64,000 nt of DNA from Panaeolus papilionaceus (taxonomy: Eukaryota > Basidiomycota > Agaricomycetes > Agaricales), in NCBI GenBank assembly GCA_015501605.1, contig JADNRZ010000022.1, positions 496,001 to 560,000 of the forward strand, given 5' to 3'. Positions within the stretch are counted from its first letter, which is position 1. The number at the start of each line of letters is the position of its first letter. The notes below the pieces were generated by a model. The model was not told the DNA's origin. It ran no database searches and saw only the letters and a program-made list of their open reading frames with translations. Both the position numbers and the translations under genes were made by a program. This document shows positions 34,462 through 48,324 of the stretch, in pieces.

Positions 34462-37400
34462 TTAGGACTTCAGAAATCTAGCGACAGTTGGCGGAGGTTT
34501 TGGGATGAGCTTGGGCGGCAATTTCTTGGACAGCGTACGCCGGTCATGATCCTCGATAATCTCCTTGTAGGCCTTCAAACAGTGCACCGAAGCAAGGTGC
34601 GCCTGATCGCGATCCATTAAGATGGAGTTGATCTGCTCTTTTGTCGCTTTTGCGCCTTCGAGCAGCTCGTTGAAGATCTCTCCTCTAAGAGAAGAGGAAA
34701 GGCGAGAAGAACTTTTGTCAGTAAAGTTTTAACCCTTCGTCATTCATAACCACCTTTCGCTTTGCATCTTGACCAAAAGATCAACCACTCGCATGACTGA
34801 TGCTTGTTGCGAAATCTGAAGGTTTGTAGTCACAGATTGAAAATTGTTTTGAATTTTGTCGATGACGGCCTAAAATTGAGCTAGAGTGCTTGAAATGTAC
34901 ACATATCTGGGGGAAGTCATACCTCGTTCACTTCGCGCAGGACCTAGATACAAAATCGTTAAAAATCATATAAATGTAAACAGAAAGACTTACCTCAACA
35001 ATCTTGTCCATAGGGTCTGGAACAGGTTTCTGAGGAGCCTCTCGCGCTTTCCTGTAAAGTTTGTGTGCTATAAAGCGTCAGTGTAGGCATCGTACAACCG
35101 CAGATCAGGAAAAGTTACGCGAGTCGTGAGCACCTCGTTCGACGTCCAGCTCCCTTCGTTTAAAGGCAGTGACAACGGTTTTCATATTGGATTGTTTCTT
35201 CAAGTCCCTGTGCGTAGGCTTGAGATAGGGTCGCTCAAACTCGTCATCATCGTAATCCCGTGCCCTCAACTTATGATCACCATGTCTTCTTCCTGGATGT
35301 GAGTTCGTGGGCGAGCCTAAATCATGAGCAACCCGGCTTGATGATTCGTGATTATTAGAAGGGCCAGCCGAAGTGGTACCTTTGTTGATAAAGTAGGCGT
35401 CGTATTCATCTGCGTCATCAGCAACTGCTCGACCACACGGTTTGGAACGAGTAATCTGAGGTGGTATTGGCACATTGACTGGAGATAGACTGCCAGTAGT
35501 CTCTTCAAACACATATTTGGTAGGAGGGCGGGAGATTGACGATTCATTGGTGGCTTCCCTGATATTTTGGTGTTCCATGAAACGCGTTGCTTTGCCTTTC
35601 TGGATCGTATACTCCGACTGGTCTGCATATGAGATTCGGCTTTGCTCGACTCTTCCGCTACCTTTTTCATGCTCCTTACTGACTGTTATCTGTTGGGGAA
35701 GAAGGATATGTGACGGAACGTTAACTGGAGCTGGTATTATAGGCTCAGCCGGTCGCCTGATTTGCACAGGGGAGGGTGGTAGTGGATCGACGTCACGATG
35801 GAGGTTTGTACAATCTGTAAGGCGTTCTTGCCTTCCTGTTGAGGGTCTTCGTTCCGGCTTGTCCGCCTTGAATGATCGAGGTCGGTCCACGGTTTTGGTA
35901 TTTCCATAGTTCCTTTCGATACTGGTATCCCGCAAAACGGGAGGCTTCAGACTCACTTCGGCAGGTTCAACATAGAGCTGCTGCTTTGGCGCCGGGGAGG
36001 ATTGAAACAAGGCCAGCTTGGGTGACGAGGTCTGCTCGGGGTCCACCACGGTGGTGTCGCCCATATTTGCGTCTGTGTCAGTGGAGGAGCTGACTTGCTG
36101 ATAGTCAAATTATGCATGAGCGGCGTTTTAGGGCGCGAATGAAAAGAGTACCTGTAAGGGGACGGTAAAGTCTACGTATTTGTCTCCGAGCATGGAAAGC
36201 TTCGTGTGGTCGGAATCGTCGTAGCTGAGTGGGTCGACATCCAAACGACGAAGAGGAGAGAATTCCATGATCTTTTCCGGCACAATATCCTCAGAACGAG
36301 GACAGAAGATGTCCATGTCTTCCCATGGCGCCTTCTTTGGTTTTGCAATTTTTCGCGGAGAACTCGGATGTTCAACGGTCGATTTTGCTGTAGTATTCGT
36401 CGGCCGCGTGGGCTACAAACCTATCAGTGCCGCAACGAAGGAACAAAAAAAAACAACTAACCATTACATCGCTGGCCTCCGCCAAGGTGCGGCCCTCTTC
36501 TACAATATCATGAGAGACATCGTCAATGGGTTTTACCTCCTTCACAGGAGCCTTGGCCTTCTTATCGTCCTTTTTGTTAATTGGCCGAGGCTTGGGGGGT
36601 TCCCGCTTGGCTGCACCTTGCCCTTTCTCAGCTTTCGCCAGCGTCTTGGGCTTGACTGTAACCTTCTTGGGTGGTGGCTTTTTACTTTTGGGAAGCTCGT
36701 CAAAGTTGACGCCCGGGGGCGAGGAAGGGTCGGTGGGTGCCGTTTTGGCCTTCTTCTTGTATGTTTTTAGGTGGGCTTTCTTCGCGGGTGGAGACGCCGT
36801 CGTCTTCTCTTCGAAGCTAGGCCTGCCCCCAGTGTCACTTTCGTCTTCCGAATCGATGACACGCTTCCGTTTTAGGGGTGCGTCTGCCTTGGACGCAGCA
36901 GCCTGTGGTTTAGTTTTTGCTGCAGCAGACCGCGTTGTCCGACCTTTGGAGGTGTCGCCCTTGTCACGGGCAGGGTCATCCTTCCAAATTTGTTGAGGAA
37001 GCATACCACTCTCTTCATCCTCGGATATAAAGACGTAACCCTTTTTGCTGGTGCATTTTGCGCGAGGTTTGATGGGCTCATCATCATCGCTAATGACGGT
37101 AAGCGGCGATGCTGGGGCAGAGGGAGCGGGTTTGGGTTTAGGTTTGGGAGATTGAGCAGGGGGTTGAATGCAGGAGACGAGCTGATTTCAATTGCACTGT
37201 GTTGAGATCCAACATGATTCAGTGAAGGTGACGTCGAAGTTTCAAGGTGTGCTTGAGTAAATTGCTCGATCCTCTTCTACATCTCATTTTAGTAAGGGAA
37301 AACACGCATGATAGTATTGATTGGCAAGGCACGAACCTGGCTAAAAGCTTTTGAGTCATCTGGGACAAGAGGGATGTCAAGATTGATTTCCTTGCCCGCA

Positions 37401-39064
37401 GTTGAGAATCGTGGTTGTCCTAGTCGGACACTCTGGCGACAGAGAACGTGAGAACGAGAATATAGTATAGACTACTTACTAACCACATGGCGGTGCTTTA
37501 GCGCCTGCATGAAATGCGACAGCCGTGTAACAGGCACAACGAACGACAATGCAGCTTTGGCATCAGAAGTGCTCTCAATTTCAACTCTTCTGCCTCCGAC
37601 ATCAATGGACCGCGATAGTTCCAGGGATATGGCAGCATTGGACCTCTCTACGTTGCACCGAACAGTTTTCAAAGCAACAAATGGAATCTCGAGTAGGTCA
37701 ATATTGCCATCCTACACAAAGCGATTCCAATACTTTAGGTAAGAATGAAACAAGATAAGTCAAGGAACCTTACCGCGAGCTCGTAGTTACCAGAAAAACC
37801 CTTTTTGTCGACATAAAATGGTGGCTCCAATGTCATAAGAGTATTGCTAACGTTAATTTTCTTCACATCAAAGGGTTGAGGCCTTAAAAAAATAAGATGA
37901 ATAGACTAGAAAAGTACTTTTCCTGACGGATTTACGATGACAGGTCAGATTCCGCCAATATTGCCACAATTTTGGTCAGAGTGCTATCCCACTTGTCAGG
38001 GGCAGAAGAATCAGCCAGAGAGACAATCCGATCATGTGCAGGGAATGTGCTCAGATTAAAAACTTCTTTTATGAAGGTAGTTCGAGATTCGCGACCCTTT
38101 TTCAACGGAGGGGTGAGGTATCCAAACAGCATTAGGACGGCTTCCAGAACCAAAAAATCTGCTTTATTTTTAGACTGATACCTCTCCAAGGATGGATCCG
38201 TAACCCACCTTTAACTTTCGATATCATCTCGCCTATTTGCGAGCTGGTGATGTCGGTTGGGTCAGAGGTGATGTAAATAATAAGACCCAAGTACCTTCCA
38301 ACGCGCTGGCGAAGCTGGTTCGCCGTTACTCCATTTCCCATGGTAATTGCGTTGAGTAGCTGGCATATCTGGGAGTTGTTGAGTCAATTGTTGCGCATAT
38401 AGGCTGGGATTACCCCACTGTAACGGCCAAGCCACGGTCTAGAGTCCATAAAGCCCGAGATGCGCCTTTCTCAACGTAAAGCGGACAAAGTTTTGGAAAG
38501 ACTTTCTCCGCTATGGTTATTTGTACTTTAGCTGTGGTAATTATGAGCGACACTGAATGTTCCGTTTTGCCTGTAATTGGGAACCTACAGCTCGGCTGTT
38601 CTGAATCCTCTATAAAATCCTGTGAAATGTTGTCAGTTGGGAAAATGCGTTGTAGAGTAAGATTTTGAATCACTAAGATGCCAGATATAATAGCTGCTTG
38701 TAGTCCCTGCCATTGAGAAGCGTCTGTGGCATCAGAGGATTGTAGCGACGACTGGATTTTGTCTTCGTGTATATATTGCACAAGGCTGAGTGCATACATC
38801 AACGCATGAGAAAGGAAGTTAGGATAGAAAAGACAAAGTGTTTTTCTGAAGAGGTTGGAAAGTCTTGTCTTCGTGGACGCAGGGACCGCTGAGAGACTCT
38901 GCACGCATAATCAGCATTGTGCAGATCAATACACAAGCCATACAGACCAACAACCTCGAAATCGAGGACAGATGCATGAGATCTTTTTCAAGGGTAGCAC
39001 ATTTCTTTGCATCTGCTTTAACTGCTTTTTCCAGAGCAGCGAATGAAGATCGGATTCCCTCCAT
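34462..39064 (-). CDS. Candidate meiotic chromosome axis protein (SYCP2/Red1-like)
   Basis: A single long gene can be spliced: MEGIRSSFAALEKAV start at 39064, helical N-terminal domain (39064-37930) with repeat-like hydrophobic helices, then a beta-rich domain (37860-37470; FDVKKINVSNTLM, IPFVALKTVRCNVE, AALSFVVPVTRL). A long disordered Lys/Pro-rich middle follows, with a LTVISDDDEP acidic patch like a SUMO-interacting motif (about 37100) and many SP/TP sites. The gene ends in a C-terminal coiled coil (35020-34560; VIDKIQNNFQSVTTNLQ) and a basic tail. Junctions at 36151/36102 (VPLQ-QVSSS) and about 35118/35071 keep the frame. Armadillo-like plus Spt16-like domains, a long linker and a terminal coiled coil is the layout of SYCP2 and Red1/Rec10, which organise meiotic chromosome loops. 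Assignment is inference from architecture, not a confirmed match. It is divergent to the bestrophin-like gene. Confidence 0.55.
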
Positions 39065-39581
39065 CCCAGTGACGAGCCTTGAAAGTGGCGGTCAACCTGG
39101 TTAATATTTCTTGGGCGTCAAACCTCGAGTGCTCAGATCCGCAAGTCAAACTCTCAGTGAAATACAACGGCCCGCAAGGCACTGAAAGGATATATGAAGT
39201 TGCAACGAAATATCTGGTAGGAAGTGGTTGAAGTCCAAGAGATGATTATAGAACGCGTTCACTCACATTGACAATCACAAATCTATGTCACACGTGACCG
39301 TGTTTGCCAACCGATCTTAAGCTAAACCGAAGATAGGGGCTTGCAGAAATCATTATCCTGCCCTTGAAGAGCAAATAACTTGTGTTTTTGTGTCTTCAAG
39401 TCTTTCCATAAAATATATTTCAAGCTTATATAGGATCCAGAAAACTTGAGCTTTGTTCCTTTGGTAAAGTGTTAAATATAGATGGCATGTCAAGCGGGCC
39501 GAGGCTACCCAGCTTTCCTCATAAGGCCATCAAAGTGAGCAACCATCACTGTCTCCTTGTCTAGACTTGACTCTGACCACC
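39065..39581. promoter_or_regulatory. Divergent upstream region, axis-protein/bestrophin genes
   Basis: 517 bases separate the two start codons. AT-rich stretches lie at 39360-39480. No specific element was recognised. Confidence 0.4.
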
Positions 39582-41538
39582 ATGCCAGGCACCGTCAAGA
39601 GTCTTTCGTCTGTTTTGCCTTCCATCCAGGCAAGTAATCGGCTGCATTTCACATACTTGTGGCGCCTTTATGTCGTTGTTTTCATAACTAACTTTAGTCT
39701 TTGACCATAAGGCTCCAAGGATCAAAAGGAAACACTTGCGCAAGGTGAGTGAGAGAGATTCGAGTGCTGATATCACCATTGAGCCTCCAGGCTGACAAGT
39801 GTCTGTATGTAGTACTCATGGCTCCCTGATGTTCTGCGTCTCAAAGGCAGCGTAAGTCTGGTTGAGTCAGGACAAGTGGTCACACCCCACCTCTGACCAC
39901 CTTGCGATTCATAGATCATTTCACGTATTCTGGGTCCGGTGTTAACTGTGACTCTGTGGGCTGCTCTGGTATGCTATGCAAAAACGCATGGATATGAGAT
40001 CATATCGGCCAATTCCATCGTTCCTCTGTTATCCGTGGTTGTAAGTGATTTCGATCGGCACTGCTCGCTTTGTTTGATCCAGTCTTTATGCCTTCCCTCC
40101 AGGTCGGCTTAATTCTCGTATTCAGGTGAGCATGGCACGTTTTATGTTGGACCATACTTTGACTAATTATATTACGTAGAAATGGGTCAGTGGACTGTTC
40201 ATTACGCCAACCACCGATGTCTAACGGGTTGCTACAGCACATCTTATGAACGTTACTGGGAAGGCCGCAAAGCCTTCGCATCTATGGTAACAATTACGCG
40301 CAATATGTCCAGGATGATTTGGATAAACACCGCCGTTCCACCGCCAGCAGAGACACAGCCCGCTGACATCAAGGGCAAGACTCCCATTACCCACGTCACA
40401 GAAACACAGCTTCGTCGGAGGAAGATCGACACTTTGAAACTTTGCCTGTCATTTGTCTATGCCACGAAACACTATCTTCGTGGCGAAGACGGTTTCAACT
40501 ATGCAGACTTGCAAAGCGTCCTACCAGCCTCGTTTATTCGACACTATGGTGGCCATACCGGCACTGGATACGGTGGTACCCAACGCTCCAATACGATCGC
40601 AACCTCATTCGGAAATGGAGAGTCCCTGGAGAACAGCAGAGATAACAGCATTTCTGGAAGGGACACACCTGAAAGTCGACCTGATGCCACCAAACGAATT
40701 CGCGTAAAACGCAGCAAACAACAGCTCCAAGATTCTACGACTCCACTGCTGTCAGATTCGCACCGCACAATTGATTTCCAGTCCTTCTCTGATGACATTT
40801 CTTTGCCATTACCCCTTCTGTAGGCCTACACTGTTCCTCTTTCACTTTGTGTCGCTGACCATTGCTGCTTAGTATTTCTCATGAACTCAGCCGTACCATC
40901 TTTGGTTTTAGACGAGATGGATTCTTGGAGACGGTCGGTCCCGCAGGTCTCAATGGTATAACCCAAATGTAGGTTAATTTATGTATCATCTCATTTACAC
41001 GTCCTTATCGCGAAACGCAGGATATCCGGCCTTGTTGAGCAACTGACCGCCATGGAGCGTATCGCCAATACCCCAATACCCGCTTCCTATGGCATTCATT
41101 TGAAGCAATGTGTAACACTGTACCTGTTCGCTCTTCCTACCACCTTGGTTCGTGACCTTGGTTGGGCTACTATCCCGGTTGTGACCATGGTCGCTTTCAC
41201 GTTCATGGGCATTGAAGGAATTGCTGATGAGATCGAGATGCCGTTTGGTGAGTTTTCCTGCAACCCAGTTTTTTGATCTTTGCTCACAATAAGTCAATAG
41301 GAACGGACGACCGCGATTTACCTTTGGGTATCACAGCTTCCAATCCTCGTAACGCACACTGCTAACTGTTACCTTTTAGACCGCTATTGCCAAGATTTGA
41401 AGGAGGAAATATAGTAAGTTGACGCCGTTACAATTCCTCTGCTCAAGTCTGACCTTTCCCGTTAGTTATATCATTGAAAGACTTCCTGAAGGCGGCGAAG
41501 GCCGCCATGGATACGACGATGGAGAGGGAGACGACTAA
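39582..41538 (+). CDS. Bestrophin-like anion channel
   Basis: Membrane protein of the bestrophin/UPF0187 family, which forms anion channels. Seen after splicing: YSWLPDVLRLKGS, ISRILGPVLTVTLW helix, IVPLLSVVVGLILVFR helix, the family hallmark RNGTSYERYWEGR (created by removing 40188-40236), NMSRMIW, a disordered Ser/Thr-rich insert (about 40560-40790), then ISHELSRTIFGF, the LVRDLGWATIPVV helix, TFMGIEGIADEIEMPFG, DRDLPLDRYC, and an acidic end (GEGDD-stop). About ten exons. The first intron (39630 to about 39709) needs a GC-AG donor (CCAG/GCAAGT); all others are GT-AG. The loop after the GIADEIE helix has the acidic TDDRDL residues typical of the family's calcium-binding region. Localisation is inferred to be plasma or organelle membrane. 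Confidence 0.88.
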
Positions 41539-41678
41539 ACTTTGACGACGACGAACTGAACGACTTGATACGATCTCATTTTGGTTTATGGTTTTAGGGT
41601 GAACAGTTAGGCTTTCAACTCAACCTTTCATGATAATGAAATGGTTTATATTACGATGCACGACGATCTAAAAACAGT

Positions 41679-42691
41679 CTACTGGAACTCAGGCTGGCAG
41701 AATTCTCCGGGTCCATATGGCTGGAGGGCATATAAGACACTATTTGATGAGCGTGTAAAAAAAACCTACCTTGGTGTTCAAAGCAGTCAAGCCTGCCGAA
41801 TTTTCGCTGGTTTGTCTGGAGCTCTGAGGACCGGGCTTGGGCTTCTCTCCCTTCTTGAAAGCATCAAGAATCTTCTTCGTTGACTGAGGTGTCAGGTCCT
41901 CCTGCATGATATAGTGAATGGTGAGATACGATCGGAGTGTAGACAATTATAATACAACATACGTAGAAGTCATCACCAACGACCAGCATTGGTGCGTTAC
42001 TGCAAGCACCCTGGCACTCGACCTCAATGACGGTGAACTTGCCGTCTGCTGTCGTCTGACCAGGCTTAATTCTGCCGAGGTGCTCGCAGATGGTGTTCAG
42101 GATATCGGTCGAGCCCTGGAGCATGCACGGCGTGGTAGTGCAGACTTGGACAAAGTGTTGACCAATGGGCTCCCTAAAACCATATGTTAGTTCATACTCC
42201 CTCATTGCAAGCATAAAGCTTGATTACCTGTTGAACATAGTGTAGAATGTGGCGACTTCGTAGACACGCATGGGGGGCATTTCAAGGAGGTTTGCAACGT
42301 AGTTCATGACGCTAATGCTGGTCCATCCCTTGTTTTGTCGCTGTCCGAGATCGAGGAGGGGAATGACGGCTGCTTTCTTGTACTGGGGTGGGTAATGGGA
42401 GATGATTTCCTGCGCGCGCTTCAGGTTCTCGGGTGTAAACTCGAAGGCAATCTACCAGAATTCAATAAACATGAGTAATGTCCAATATTATCATAAGTTC
42501 AAACGGACCTTTGGGTTGTTATAAGGTGTGTCCCTGTGCTGCAAAAACGATAACTATAACGGCTTGGGAACCTGAATTTGAAGAGAGCATACCACGAAGA
42601 GAGCGTCAGACCTGCGAGCAGGCGTGGTGGAGATAAACCTCTTGCGAGCAACAGCCCTTACCACGGGCGTTCTAGTGAGTCTTGAGAGCAT
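41679..42691 (-). CDS. NADH:ubiquinone oxidoreductase 24-kDa subunit (NDUFV2/NUO-24)
   Basis: Peripheral-arm subunit of mitochondrial complex I carrying the N1a 2Fe-2S cluster. Seen: an Arg/Thr-rich mitochondrial presequence ([19 protein letters not shown]), [39 protein letters not shown], and the cluster ligands in [11 protein letters not shown] (two Cys) and [13 protein letters not shown] (two Cys). A C-terminal [13 protein letters not shown] tail is reached by the last intron. About five introns. Convergent with the bestrophin-like gene, with 140 bases between stops. All four cluster cysteines are present. Confidence 0.96.
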
Positions 42692-43326
42692 GGTGAGAAA
42701 GGGAGGAGGGCGTTGGGAACGAGGACAACTCAACTACAAGAGTTGTTGAGTCTTGACGAGCAAGTCCGGGATATTTGCTCTCACGTGATCACAGCCAATC
42801 AACGTCAAGCGATTTCCTCCTGCCATGATCCCTCCTTCCAACTTCTTTGAGTCTCCCAGCGATGTAAGTAACCTAAGTAGACAAAATCTATTCTGTTCGT
42901 CGAAATTTGGGGTATTTTTTGTTCCCTCTTTTTTTGACTGTATGAAGAATCCAAGTTGACAGATGTTGGGAAAGTGCTTACCGTGCTTACCTCGAAGGTC
43001 GAAACAGGGGAAAATGGAATGCCATGCACTGGCGCAGTTCAAAATTCACGCTAGCCAAGTCATATAGCTGTCTTCTCTGCACGGTATACCGGATGTAAAA
43101 ACATATAGAAGTGTCTATAGAATGGAATTCGATTTGTCTGGCTTTTCGGATGTCTTCCGAGCCCCACTAATATTTGTCGATTTCATCAAGCATCGCGCTT
43201 CCAAACCTGTGAATGACACCATTATTAGCTCGATTCTCAGTCTGGAGATTCACAGCATATAAACACTGAAGATAACAGTACACTGTTTCTCACAACCCCT
43301 GTAACCCCTCACTCATTAGTATCGCT
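42692..43326. promoter_or_regulatory. Divergent upstream region, complex I subunit/aldo-keto reductase
   Basis: 635 bases between start codons. No gene and no specific promoter element recognised. Confidence 0.4.
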
Positions 43327-44914
<1,588 letters not shown>

Positions 44915-44977
44915 CAGATCACCCATGTTAAACTGGATATGTATTTTGTATTCTGTAACATATACGTTTTGAATGAT

Positions 44978-47900
44978 TTAAGCCGTCTGTAACATAGACC
45001 TCCGCCAACGATTCATAAGTTCATCAATCTTCAACAACACACCCGCCGCCGACCTGCTCAGCCTCGCCTCATGAGCACCTCCACCACCCTGGAACCTCAG
45101 CCCTTTATCAATATTTGCAAACACTTTACCTGCCCATTCGCCCACACCAAGCACAAGTGCGGTGAACTCAAGACCCAAAGTGCGACCTTGATCAAGCTCC
45201 AGGGACGAGTTGAGGATCACCAAAGCAAGCTCAAGGGCAGAAGTAAGCACAGCTGCCTCCTTCTTCGCTTGTGAATCCAGAGGATTCCCGGTGTCTTCAC
45301 CTTCATCATCTGATCCTTCCCCTTTCTCCTCCCGCGAGAGACTCCTCGTACCAAGTGTTACGGCCAACTCCAGCGCCTCTGATGCGATTATAGCCAGAAA
45401 CTCTGGCGCGTTCTGTGCAGCGTCCACCATAATCGCCATCGTCCTCAAGAACTGAGCCATAACGAGCGCGTTCAAAATCATGCCTGTGCCTGCGCCATGA
45501 TACCGATTCCTGCCCTCCATATGCGCCGTCCTCTGCTCCCTGCTCTGTTCGGATTGAAGAAACGCCCAAAACCTATTGATAAACGGCATGATGAAAAACT
45601 CTGCACCGACGTCAATGAACCGCGTTTTGGGCTTCGCGAACGAAGGAGCGAGCTGAGAATACGGGTTAAGTTTAGTGTTTGGTGTGACTTCTTGAACGAC
45701 GGGTTTTCGAGATGATGACGAAGTCATCCTTAACTTCTTTTCTCGAATTATTTCGGGCACAGTAGTTTCAGCTTGCTCAGTCTCCTTTTCCAAGGCGCGT
45801 TGGCTGATATTGTCGATAATACGAGGAAGGAGCTGGCGGTCTGCTGTGATGTACCGGTTGTGTTGAGCTGCAGGGAGTGTTTTACTGGGAAATGCAATTC
45901 TATGCGCCGGTACAAGGGATTGCGGGACAGGTAAAGAGGCAAGCTCGCGAGCACCTATGGCCAGAGCGTTCAATGCGACAAAACGTTGATCTGCTGAGAA
46001 TTGATTTTTAAAGAAATGCTCAATGAGTGCTCTGTGAATATCTAGTCAGAGGTGGGTCTCTCGCGAGAAGTAACCATACATACGGAGCAGCTTTGCGTGG
46101 TGCACATGCTACCAATGCGTTCAAAGCACCTTGCCTCTTCTCCACAAACCCTTCAAGCTCATAATTATTATTGAGTGCAAGCAGAGCATAAACGAGATTA
46201 GCCGCGTTTTCCTCTGTTTATCAAAGACACATGAGCACAGTTATAATTAAAAAAACGCTCAGTAGCACGTACCCAACTCCGTCCCATACTGACTCTTCTT
46301 CCGAATCAGCTCTTCAGCACAATCCAACCCCATCTCAATTCTATCAGCCTCATCCGGCTCATCAACCTTCTTGCCTAACTGCGTCGACGGTGTACCACGC
46401 AGCAGCTCGCCAACCTGAGCAAGATAAACAGGTCGAGAAAGCTTCTTCTTCCCCACATTGATCATAGGATCCTTTTCAATTTCATCCAATTCTGAGGGCG
46501 TAGGAGACGCGGCACGGGAGGACGAAGATGAAGCGTATCCCACAACTGATTCGTCGTCTGAATCTGCTGGCTCATTCCTAGATTCCGGGTCCATTCCTTC
46601 CTCTTCCGCCTCTTCTTCAGCAGCAACCTGCTCCTCGTCATCTGAGTCAAGTTCGCTCTCTTCCACCTTTGCATCCACATCCCTTTTTTCTAACAACTTT
46701 CTCAAATTGTCTATCCACTCCTTCCCAGCATACTCGCTATCCCAATCACCGAAACTGAGCTTTTTGCCCGCCCGTTGGGCGATATACTCGGCAGTGAGCA
46801 TGCCTAGACGTCGGATAGCATGATCCATGTGAGAGATGTATTTAGAGACGCCGCCCAGGAATGCTGGATGGGATGTTAGGCCTTGGATTGGTTGGGAGGA
46901 TGGAGGAAAGTATGATATGATGAGTAGGAGAAGGGAAGTCATATCTGGAGGCAATCTTGAGCTTGTGCGCAACCTCATAGAGTATTGAAGTACTTACAAC
47001 GCTGTTTGGAGAGCAAAGAATGCCTGACGTGATCATTGGACGCCCAAGTCTCCAAAACTGGTTCTAGGAAGGCTTCCAGGGCATTTCTATCAACCAAATG
47101 TAAGAATCAGCAGAAATATAAACATTCGATAGACGTACAGGTTCACTTTAGTCCCTCTAGCACCTCCAGATATCCAACAAACAAAGATGCGAGCATAGTG
47201 TTCCTCCCAGTCGCGACTTAGAATAAGACTAGTCGCAATTTGCCAAACACTCGACTTTTCGTCGCCCGGCACGATCTTCCCAATTACTCCATCAAGTAAC
47301 GCAGCTTCTTTCTTTACCTGTGCCCGAACGAGTGGGGAGTCACTGAGAGAAGGTTGGATAGCAGAGACAGAGGAGAGGAGCGATGTAAGAAGGGATTGAA
47401 GGGCGATAAGTGAGGATATGCTCCGGATGACGGATGACCAGTACGATGCATATTGTCCTGTCGTATCTGCGGCTAGACGACGTCGAAAGGTGGGTACGTT
47501 CGAGTGAAAGAAGGATGGTTGAGATCGTGCGATAGGTGCAGAGGACGGGAACAAGCCGATGTTGACCAGTTTAGTGAGCAGGTAGGATAGGGGACCCAGT
47601 GCAGCTATAGGACGTATTAGTCCAATTATACGCATGATAGGCATCGTAAGTCAAGTATCAGACCTTTATCATCCTTCAGCGACAACGAATAAACCAACTC
47701 TTCCAACCTCGTTCCGAAATTCTCAAAATACACTCCATTCTCCAAACCAACAGGAATATCCCTCGTCCCGGCAATAGCATTCGCAACCCTCACAGGCACC
47801 ATACACAAATTCTTCACCGCATCCTCCCATCCAACACTCCTAGCAGCTCTATCCAAATCCGTCCTCTCAAACGCGGCCTTGTAAACACGATCAACAGGGT

Positions 47901-48324
47901 ACGCAATCACCAATTTCTCCAATATCGCCACGGCCCATTCATTCAAGGGCGTGGACGAAGCCAACAGGGTTCCATAAGCCAAAAGGGCCACCTCTCCAGC
48001 ATTGGGAAGGGCATTATGAAACGCATCTGGCGCGAAATACTGCTCGACTACCCCGTACGCGTTGTCCGCCTTGAGCGCGTCAGCCCACGTCGGCAGCACC
48101 TGCGTAATCAGTATCCGTTGAATCTGGGGTACGTGTTTGCGCAGCACCATGCCATTCTGCGGAATGGGTTCCGAGATGTAATTTGTGAAACGTGGGGGCA
48201 ACAAGCCGATATGTGAAAGTGGAGGCGTGAGGAGGTTGAGTAGTGTTTGAAGATCTGGGATTTGGGTTTGTAATCTGTCGATTATCCCTTGAATTTGATT
48301 TCGTGATGAAGAATCCATGTTCAT
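44978..48324 (-). CDS. TEL2: Telomere length regulation protein Tel2 (TELO2 homologue)
   Basis: Scaffold of the Tel2-Tti1-Tti2 complex, which matures and stabilises PIK-related kinases (Tel1, Mec1, Tor). Seen: alpha-solenoid protein of roughly 1000 residues. The hallmark conserved domain sits between about 46500 and 45950: RPVYLAQVGELLRGTP, DRIEMGLDCAEELIRKK, LEENAANLVYALLAL, EKRQGALNALVACAP, HFFKNQFSADQRFVALNALAIGARELA. An acidic disordered segment precedes it (46680-46540). The C-terminal domain has FFIMPFINRFWAFLQ and HGAGTGMILNALVMAQFLRTM and ends RSMLQTA-stop. The start is MNMDSSSRN at 48324; the second ATG at 48318 is equally possible. Confidence 0.93.

Noticed and set aside
35105..36064. 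Independent gene starting MGDTTVVDPEQ
   Set aside because: A good GT-AG intron just upstream joins it in frame to the preceding exon ending VDFTVPLQ.
36372..37004. Separate lysine-rich protein gene (MLPQQIWKDDPARDKG start)
   Set aside because: The frame continues upstream without a stop into the beta-rich domain and downstream by good splice sites into the coiled-coil part, so it is the linker of one larger protein.
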